19,630 bases of DNA from an uncultured Bacteroidales bacterium (GTDB lineage Bacteria > Bacteroidota > Bacteroidia > Bacteroidales > UBA932), in the NCBI GenBank assembly GCA_905234775.1, contig CAJOJC010000040.1, positions 1 through 19,630 on the forward strand, read 5' to 3'. Position numbers and translations under genes: made by a program. Positions 14,267 to 19,630 of the stretch are shown piece by piece (within the stretch, counting starts at the first letter, position 1; each line of letters opens with the position of its first letter). The notes under the pieces are model-generated. The model made no database searches. It was given only the letters and a program-made list of their open reading frames with translations, and had not been told where the DNA came from.

Positions 14267-16426
14267 TTATAGATTTTTAATCATTGTCAGAATGTTTTTA
14301 CCGTCTTTGCGCAGATAACTGACGCTGTCCATTATGTTGCGTACGAGATGGATTCCGAGGCCTCCGATGCGGCGATGTTCGACATCGGCATTTATGTCTA
14401 CCTCAGGCGCGGCAGTAGGATCGAATTCCTTACCTTCATCTGTCAGAATAAAGGTCAGACGGCGAGGAGTATTCTTGAACTCGAGTTCCACCGGACCCTC
14501 AACACCCTCGGGGTATGCGTAGTCTATGACGTTTGCTACCGCCTCCTCGAGAGCCAGGTTGATAGCCGATGCAGTACCGGGGTCGATGCCAGTCTCGCTT
14601 GCGACATGGGCCATAAAGCCTTCGAGGCGGGATATCTCCGAGATGGCGTTGTTCAGGTGGAGGATATGTCCGTTTGCTCCGCCAAGGAAGTGGATGAAGA
14701 GCATGGTAAGGTCGTCACTCTGGGGAGCATCGCCCACGAAGGACTTCACGGCGGAGACTACCGCATCGAGATGGGCTTGGGCGCCGCGTCTTGTGTGGAG
14801 CACCTCATCCATCCGCTTCATTCCGAACTGTTCGTGGGCAGCATTCTCAGCCTCGTTCAGTCCGTCTGTATACAGGAACAGGGCGTCGTCGTAGAGAAGA
14901 TCGGTCTCCTGCTCTACGAACTCCATCCCGGGGATGATTCCGAGCGCCACGTTGGGCATCACATCGAGCTCACGTATACTGTCGGTAAGAATGAGCGGAG
15001 GGTTATGTCCGGCATTACAGTAGCAGAGATGACCTGTCTTTAGGTCGAGGATGCCGACAAAGAATGTGACGAACATGTTGCTGTCGTTCATATCCGACAT
15101 CGAGTCGTTTATCGAGCGGACTATCTTCGCTGCATTGTTTTCGTGGCCGGAGACTGTCCTGAACATGCTGCGGGTAACCGCCATCACGAGAGATGCAGGA
15201 ACGCCTTTTCCGCTGACGTCTCCTATACAGAAGAACAGTTTCTCGTCGCGGATGTAGAAGTCGAAAAGGTCTCCTCCCACCTCTTTTGCCGGCACCAGAC
15301 AGGCCGACATATCCAGATCGGTACGCTCCGGGAATGGCGGGAAGATATGAGGTATCATCGACTGCTGGATGTTGCGGCCGATCATGAGCTCATGTTCCAT
15401 CATGCCCTTTTTCTCGTTGAGTTCGCGGTAGCTCTTCTCCTTTTCGGCAACAGCGCGAAGGATGAACAACAGCAACAGAAGGCCAAGGATTGTAAGGAGG
15501 CAGACCATCAAGCCCATTCGCTTCAGGTTCCTGTAGATTTCTTCGTCGGGGATGACGATGGACATCGACCATCCGGTCCTCGCTACAGGGGCGAAGAATA
15601 CCTGACTTACTTTTCCGCCGGCCTTTATAGGGATATTGCCGGAACGGCCAGAAAGCATCGAACGGCTAAGACTGTCAAACGAGTCCTTATCTTCAGCCTG
15701 ATCGGTGAAATCATTGATGGAAGCCCGCATAGACAGAGTCTCGATAGGGCTTACCATTACCTGACCCGCACGGCTGAGAACGATTCCGTACGAATGGGGG
15801 TAGACCTGAGCGTCTGTAATCATCTCAGTCAGCCACTCGAGAGAGATATCTGCGGTAACTACAGCCGCTACCGTGCCGGAAGCGTCGGTGATAGGCAGCG
15901 AGTAAGTTGTCATCAGCATATTTCCGCCGCCTTCGTCGAAATAAGGCTCGGACCAATATCCTGCTCCCAGCTCAATAGGTTTAGTGAACCATTCATGAGA
16001 AGGATAGTTGTATTCTTCTGTTGCCAGCGAGGCGAACGATATCTTGTCTCCGTCCCTGAAGGCATAAGGAGAAAAAGGTGCACGTCCTTTGTAGCCAGGC
16101 ACCAGAGCAACAGTAGATCCTACTACTACAGGATTGTCTTCCACTATCCTGCGGGCTACTACATGAAGGCTGTCCGGTACCTCCAGACACCACCTCGCGA
16201 TCCAGACGCTGTTGCGAACGGCCGCTTCTGCCTGATCTACTACGCCCATAATCCTGATGCGGTTAGTCTCAAGCTGGGTTTCCGCACGCTTCTTCGCTTC
16301 CTCGCGCAGGACTTTCTGGGAGTATAAGTACTGGACTACATTAGTAGCTTCCAGGGCGAGCGCAGCTGCGAATACTATCATCAGGCCGCCCGACACTCTT
16401 TTTAGTTTATCCCCTAATGTCGACAT
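14267..16426 (-). CDS. Membrane sensor / SpoIIE-type PP2C phosphatase / HATPase kinase fusion
   Basis: 719 residues. Order: membrane helix about 13-35; extracytoplasmic Cache-like sensor about 36-300 (YPSHEWFTKPIELGAGYWSE, MTTYSLPITDASGTVAAVVTADIS); second helix about 303-325; linker coiled region (REKEKS-type, then MIGRNIQQSMIP); PP2C/SpoIIE phosphatase about 378-578 with GGDLFDF (384-390), GDVSGKGVPA (402-411), YTDGLNEA and SDDLTML, giving the metal-binding Asp set; and an RsbW-like HATPase about 583-719 with LALEEAVANVIDYAY, DEGKEFDP and GGLGIHLV. It probably senses an external or periplasmic ligand and both removes and adds phosphate on the STAS protein encoded next. It overlaps the upstream HD gene stop by one base (TAATG). 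Fusing both opposing activities in one sensor is notable. Confidence 0.93.
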   Translation of the reverse strand: MSTLGDKLKRVSGGLMIVFAAALALEATNVVQYLYSQKVLREEAKKRAETQLETNRIRIMGVVDQAEAAVRNSVWIARWCLEVPDSLHVVARRIVEDNPVVVGSTVALVPGYKGRAPFSPYAFRDGDKISFASLATEEYNYPSHEWFTKPIELGAGYWSEPYFDEGGGNMLMTTYSLPITDASGTVAAVVTADISLEWLTEMITDAQVYPHSYGIVLSRAGQVMVSPIETLSMRASINDFTDQAEDKDSFDSLSRSMLSGRSGNIPIKAGGKVSQVFFAPVARTGWSMSIVIPDEEIYRNLKRMGLMVCLLTILGLLLLLFILRAVAEKEKSYRELNEKKGMMEHELMIGRNIQQSMIPHIFPPFPERTDLDMSACLVPAKEVGGDLFDFYIRDEKLFFCIGDVSGKGVPASLVMAVTRSMFRTVSGHENNAAKIVRSINDSMSDMNDSNMFVTFFVGILDLKTGHLCYCNAGHNPPLILTDSIRELDVMPNVALGIIPGMEFVEQETDLLYDDALFLYTDGLNEAENAAHEQFGMKRMDEVLHTRRGAQAHLDAVVSAVKSFVGDAPQSDDLTMLFIHFLGGANGHILHLNNAISEISRLEGFMAHVASETGIDPGTASAINLALEEAVANVIDYAYPEGVEGPVELEFKNTPRRLTFILTDEGKEFDPTAAPEVDINADVEHRRIGGLGIHLVRNIMDSVSYLRKDGKNILTMIKNL

Positions 16427-17007
16427 TATTTTGCTCCGAATACCTGGTTAATAAGACTTTCAAATTCCTTGAACGCGAAGGTGTCTTCGAGTTCGCGGAG
16501 GGAATCGGCAAGGCCGCGGTAGTGCCATTCATGGTCCTTCGGGTCCTTGGCGTGGAAGATGTTCCAGAGTTCGTCGCCCTTCACGGCATAGTCGCGGGCG
16601 ATGGCCCTCATGTTCGAGAGTTTGTCGCCAAGGGCGACGATCTTCGCGTCGTGGGAGGCTCGGGCGAGGCGCTCAATCGCCACGCGTTTGCGGGAGTGCC
16701 AGCTGTCTTCTTCGGAGACACCGGCTTCGAAGGTGTCGCTCTCGTCCGCCACCAGCGCGGCGATTCTTTCGCCGAATTCCGCGCGGATCTGGTCCACGGT
16801 GACTTCTGTATCCTCGACTGTGTCGTGGAGCGCGGCAGCGGACAGCAGTTCCTGGTCGGCCGTCATTGTCGCGACTATTTCGACCGCTTCGAGCGGATGG
16901 ACTATGTAGGGATAACCCTTTCCGCGGCGTTCGGTTCCGGCGTGGGCTTTGACCGCGAAAATGATGGCGCGGTCCAGCAGTTCGGTGTTGAGGGGTTTGT
17001 TCGCCAT
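16426..17007 (-). CDS. HD-domain alarmone (ppGpp) hydrolase, stand-alone
   Basis: 193 residues matching the hydrolase half of RelA/SpoT proteins and the small MESH1-type hydrolases, which remove the 3'-diphosphate of (p)ppGpp using Mn2+. Key positions are present: RRGKGYPYIVHPLE (Arg27/28, His37), AALHDTVEDT (His61-Asp62, Glu65-Asp66) and ALGDKLSNM (Asp128). There is no synthetase, TGS or ACT domain. It starts 3 bases after the stop of a synthetase-type gene, so the two activities are encoded as separate coupled proteins. The C-terminal part (HEWHYRGLADSLRELED) is helical. Hydrolysis of another alarmone or a modified tRNA end is possible, as in antitoxin hydrolases. Confidence 0.9.
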   Translation of the reverse strand: MANKPLNTELLDRAIIFAVKAHAGTERRGKGYPYIVHPLEAVEIVATMTADQELLSAAALHDTVEDTEVTVDQIRAEFGERIAALVADESDTFEAGVSEEDSWHSRKRVAIERLARASHDAKIVALGDKLSNMRAIARDYAVKGDELWNIFHAKDPKDHEWHYRGLADSLRELEDTFAFKEFESLINQVFGAK

Positions 17008-17010
17008 GGT

Positions 17011-18102
17011 CTATTTGTTCATGAAAGGCAGGTCCTTCGTTTGTTCGAGCAGATACTCGGCCATGAATGCGTTGCTCTCGGACGGGCCGTTGAGGGCGTC
17101 CAGCATCGATTTGAGGCCGCCGCTGCCCCAGCCCTTCTTAAGGATGAAGGCGGTGCAGAGGTTCTGCGGGGCGACGGAAGAGGAGATGATATCAAGGTCA
17201 GTGATTCCCATCTGGAAGCAGGCTATCTGGTATGCGGCATCAGAATACTCCTTGATGAGATTGGCGATATCGCCCAGGGTCTTGAAGCCCATTGCCTTGA
17301 AAAGGCCGAGGAACGGGCTGAGGTCGACTTCCTGAATCTCCGCCTGATTGATGGAGGCAATCCTGCGGGTCAGCGAGCCGAACGGGCGTATCTTCATATA
17401 GCTGTTGAACGAATCGCCGTCCAGCTGGACCTCTGAAAGGTTACCGGATGCGACCAGTTTCTGGACATTGCGGCGGTAGTCGGAAATCTCCTGGCGGATG
17501 CGGCTGAATTCGTCGTCGACCAGCTCGAGCATTCCCGCAAGACGGCTCATGTTGCGCTTGTAGATCAGCGGAATCTCTACTCCGCTCTTGTATCCGGTGT
17601 CGTGGTTCATGTTGGCCCAGGCATGCTGGAGGACCGTACGCATCTGGACTTCGAAGCGGATTTTGTTGATCTCCGGATGTTCGGGGTCATTGTAAGAAGA
17701 TTCGGGAACCCTGCAGATATAGTGAAGGGAAAGGTAACCGAAACTGTCTATTTCGTGGATCTTACGCTTGTCTATACTGTTCTCCCAGTCTATCTCGAAA
17801 AGACGCTCTACTATCGAGGCGACCTTATCTACATCATCGATATAGAATGTGATGACCCTGAGGCCAACCAAATCCGTTATATCGAAAATGTCCTTGTATT
17901 TGTCGCCTTTGAGCAGAAGTTTCCCGGCGAGGGATTTCTCGGCTTTGACGCGATGTTCTACCGCGGCTACTATGATGCCGGCTTCGTCGAAAAACTCCTT
18001 GAGCTTTTCCGGAATGACATCCGCCATCTTTTCGTAGACTGGCAGAAGTTTGCGGTACTGTTCGAGCAGTTCCTGGGTGTGTGGGGCAAGGTTCTGATTC
18101 AT
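17011..18102 (-). CDS. RelA/SpoT-domain (p)ppGpp synthetase-like protein with C-terminal extension
   Basis: 363 residues. The first ~200 are a RelA_SpoT nucleotidyltransferase domain: HRVKAEKS (50-57), KYKDIFDITDLVGLRVI (68-84), FGYLSLHY (121-128, with the substrate-stacking Tyr), EVQMRT (151-156, catalytic Glu) and HAWANMNHDTGYK (160-172). No HD, TGS or ACT domain is attached, so it is a small alarmone synthetase type. The remaining ~160 residues form a helical extension I do not recognise (DLSPFLGLFKAMGFKTLGDI, DIISSSVAPQNLCTAF). It presumably transfers pyrophosphate from ATP to GDP/GTP; pyrophosphorylation of tRNA, as in toxSAS enzymes, cannot be excluded. It overlaps the upstream lipoprotein gene by one base and precedes the matching hydrolase by 3 bases. 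Confidence 0.9.
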   Translation of the reverse strand: MNQNLAPHTQELLEQYRKLLPVYEKMADVIPEKLKEFFDEAGIIVAAVEHRVKAEKSLAGKLLLKGDKYKDIFDITDLVGLRVITFYIDDVDKVASIVERLFEIDWENSIDKRKIHEIDSFGYLSLHYICRVPESSYNDPEHPEINKIRFEVQMRTVLQHAWANMNHDTGYKSGVEIPLIYKRNMSRLAGMLELVDDEFSRIRQEISDYRRNVQKLVASGNLSEVQLDGDSFNSYMKIRPFGSLTRRIASINQAEIQEVDLSPFLGLFKAMGFKTLGDIANLIKEYSDAAYQIACFQMGITDLDIISSSVAPQNLCTAFILKKGWGSGGLKSMLDALNGPSESNAFMAEYLLEQTKDLPFMNK

Positions 18103-18923
18103 TAGTAGGTAATAGTCACTACGGTTTCCAGTTTGTTGTTGACTGTCTGAAGGATATGGGAAATACGGCCTTCAAGATCGGTCTCATAGCTGATGCCGAC
18201 CGCATCGATCGACACGTCTTCGACCCAAGGATCGCTGGTCACTCGGGTGAAGGACGAGACGAGTTCTGCAGGCCTGGGTCCGGCCAGTCCCTGCCAGAAA
18301 TAAGGAGTGATTCCCAGCAGATATGCCACGGGGTCAGGTCCTGCGAAGGGGTTGGGGGTCTCAGTATATTCTATATCCTTTATTTCTTCGAAAACAGACG
18401 GATCCGAACCCTCGTACTTTTCGAGAAGTCCATTCTCGTCCCAGCTCAGTTTGTTGATCTCCGTTCCATCTGAAGTCAGATCCGAGAACATTGCGCTGAC
18501 AAGGCGTCCTTCGGAGTAGGCGCCCACCCAGTTCTGTCCGAGGAATACCAATCCTGTTTCGGAGTTTTCCTTGGTCTGCTCAGGAAGGATGTAAGATGTG
18601 ATGTGGGAGTAATCATCCTGGAAGGTGATATCTCCGGCTCTTTTCCAGTTTCCTATGCTGTATTCGCTGCTTGCTTTAAGCTCCTTAGACGAGTAAGAAC
18701 ATCTCCACGATGAGCTTCTTTTTTGTCCGGCGTTATCTGTTGTGAATTCGATATGAGTAGGTCTTCCTTTAGAGTCGTAACGGAATGACCAGGATTCCGA
18801 GTACTCGGCGCGCGCCGGATATTCTATCTCCATGGATTTAATCCTTAGGAGCGTCTTATCGGTCTTGCATCCTGCAAACAGGAAGCAAACCGCAAACAAA
18901 AGCAACGTGTGGTTAAGTCTCAT
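18102..18923 (-). CDS. Lipoprotein (DUF4595-like), first gene of the stress operon
   Basis: 273 residues when started at the ATG at 18923, which gives a proper lipoprotein signal (MRLNHTLLLFAVCFLFAGC, Cys19). A longer frame to 18995 is rejected because it would read through the promoter at 18953-18984 and bury the signal peptide. The mature part has repeating two-strand units like YD or DUF4595 proteins (SWSFRYDSKGRPTHIEFTT, NKLSWDENGLLEKYEG) and NPFAGPDPVAYLLG, also seen in that group; I hold this family assignment loosely. It is probably periplasmic or surface-exposed. It shares a TAATG overlap with the synthetase gene, tying an envelope lipoprotein to alarmone enzymes. Confidence 0.8.
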   Translation of the reverse strand: MRLNHTLLLFAVCFLFAGCKTDKTLLRIKSMEIEYPARAEYSESWSFRYDSKGRPTHIEFTTDNAGQKRSSSWRCSYSSKELKASSEYSIGNWKRAGDITFQDDYSHITSYILPEQTKENSETGLVFLGQNWVGAYSEGRLVSAMFSDLTSDGTEINKLSWDENGLLEKYEGSDPSVFEEIKDIEYTETPNPFAGPDPVAYLLGITPYFWQGLAGPRPAELVSSFTRVTSDPWVEDVSIDAVGISYETDLEGRISHILQTVNNKLETVVTITY

Positions 18924-18952
18924 GTTATTGAATAACGGATAGGTTAAACGTA

Positions 18953-18984
18953 CAAATTTAATTTTTTCTCTCGCAAATCGCAAA
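18953..18984 (-). promoter_or_regulatory. Promoter of the eight-gene stress operon
   Basis: On the minus strand TTTG (18984-18981) is followed after 20 bases by TAAATTTG (18960-18953), an exact -7 match. The predicted start near 18946 leaves about 23 bases before the ATG at 18923. I see no other promoter in front of the seven downstream genes, which leave no room between them. Confidence 0.65.
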
Positions 18985-18998
18985 CTGCTCAACAATGG

Positions 18999-19028
18999 TT
19001 GTATATTGATAGTTTTTTGTTATATTCG
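18999..19028 (+). promoter_or_regulatory. Promoter of the GH97 gene
   Basis: TTG at 18999-19001 is followed after 19 bases by TATATTCG at 19021-19028, seven of eight matches to TAnnTTTG. It gives a leader of about 15 bases to the ATG at 19050. It lies 14 bases from the divergent operon promoter, so the two could share control. Confidence 0.5.
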
Positions 19029-19049
19029 CGTACATTTTAACCGCGTAGA

Positions 19050-19630
19050 ATGACAAGAAAACTACTCCCTGTCATTATTTTGCTGATAGTAGGTGCATTG
19101 GCTTCCTGTGAGGTCAATGGACCTCGCCGTGGCCATGTTTCGGCGTATTCTCCCGACCGAAACGCCAAAATCGAGTTTTCCCTTACAGATAAAGGCGAGC
19201 CCCAGTGGGCGCTCACCTACAAAGGCAAGCCGGTGATCGAGCCTTCGAAGCTCGGCTTCGTCCTCGCCAGGACTTCCCGCGCCTCCAAGTTCGACGACGA
19301 GACCGACCTCAAGGACGGTTTCAGGATCGCAGACACCAAAGTCACCAAACACGACGAAACCTGGGAGCCTGTCTGGGGCGAGACCAAGACCATCCGCAAC
19401 CACTACACCGAGCTTGCAGTCACGCTCATTCAGAAGCACCCTCAGCGCAAGGGCCCAGAGCCGCAGACCGTCCACGATCCCGACCAGACCCCCAACCCCG
19501 GCCTTGCCGAAAGCCGCACGATGGTGCTCAGGTTCCGCATCTATGACTATGGCGCCGGCCTACGCTACGAATTCCCCGAACAGAAGGACCTTGAATATTT
19601 CGTCATCGAGGAAGAACTCACCCAGTTCCG
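19050..19630 (+). CDS. GH97 family glycoside hydrolase, lipoprotein (3' end outside window)
   Basis: 193 complete codons run off the right edge. A lipoprotein signal (MTRKLLPVIILLIVGALASC, lipobox LASC, Cys20) is followed by the GH97 N-terminal beta-sandwich domain: VSAYSPDRNAKIEFSL, GKPVIEPSKLGFVLA, TWEPVWGETKTIRNHYTEL and FRIYDYGAGLRYEFPEQ. GH97 enzymes (SusB type) are exo-acting alpha-glucosidases or alpha-galactosidases. The residues that distinguish inverting from retaining members lie in the missing catalytic domain, so substrate cannot be called. Export as a lipoprotein suggests periplasmic or outer-membrane action on oligosaccharides. It diverges from the stress operon and has its own promoter. 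Confidence 0.92.
   Translation, partial: MTRKLLPVIILLIVGALASCEVNGPRRGHVSAYSPDRNAKIEFSLTDKGEPQWALTYKGKPVIEPSKLGFVLARTSRASKFDDETDLKDGFRIADTKVTKHDETWEPVWGETKTIRNHYTELAVTLIQKHPQRKGPEPQTVHDPDQTPNPGLAESRTMVLRFRIYDYGAGLRYEFPEQKDLEYFVIEEELTQF

Noticed and set aside
15143..16327. 394-residue plus-strand open frame opposite the PP2C sensor gene
   Set aside because: Antisense shadow of a protein with intact sensor, PP2C and HATPase motifs.
16417..17436. 339-residue plus-strand open frame opposite the alarmone genes
   Set aside because: Spans across two convincingly conserved minus-strand genes and has no recognisable domain.
18924..18995. Extended N-terminus for the DUF4595-like lipoprotein
   Set aside because: It would be translated from sequence that contains the operon promoter and would place 24 residues before a clear lipoprotein signal.

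Overview
The window looks like a chromosomal piece of a Bacteroidales bacterium, probably a gut or rumen-type lineage with higher GC than Bacteroides itself; I cannot place it to genus. The evidence is a type III glutamine synthetase, GH95 and GH97 glycosidases made as lipoproteins, many short signal-peptide lipoproteins and small outer-membrane beta-barrels, a two-component system with a beta-propeller sensor, and repeated matches to the Bacteroidetes promoter (TTG/TTTG, about 19-22 bases, TAnnTTTG). There are no rRNA, tRNA, CRISPR or transposase genes, and no gene-free stretch longer than 300 bases.

Left part (1-8500). The tail of an unrecognised gene (2-154) is followed by a GH95 alpha-L-fucosidase-type lipoprotein (198-2531) and a lipoprotein of unknown role (2570-3523), both on the plus strand. 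Facing them on the minus strand is a three-gene operon, beta-barrel / lipoprotein / beta-barrel (5457 down to 3545). A clear intrinsic terminator (5497-5530) separates it from a poly-glutamate lipoprotein with a carbohydrate-binding-like start (6282-5554). Next comes glutamine synthetase III (8500-6320).

Middle (8565-11976). Divergent from glutamine synthetase is a two-component system: a propeller-type sensor histidine kinase and an overlapping LuxR/NarL-type response regulator. The kinase gene is broken near 8850-8930 by a palindrome plus three 21-bp tandem repeats. Downstream of these the correct reading continues in the -1 frame, so the kinase is probably a pseudogene in this assembly.

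Right part (11978-18923, minus strand). Eight genes sit with 0-3 bases between them or with 1-4 base overlaps, under one good promoter at 18953-18984. In transcription order they are: a lipoprotein, a (p)ppGpp-synthetase-type nucleotidyltransferase, a separate HD alarmone hydrolase, a membrane sensor/PP2C phosphatase/HATPase switch protein, a STAS anti-anti-sigma protein, an aminoglycoside-phosphotransferase-fold kinase, a beta-barrel, and an exported protein. I infer that this operon couples an envelope or extracellular signal to alarmone turnover and partner switching. It is the most interesting unit here because no sigma factor is present and the output is not obvious. A GH97 glycosidase lipoprotein (19050 to the window end) diverges from it under its own promoter.
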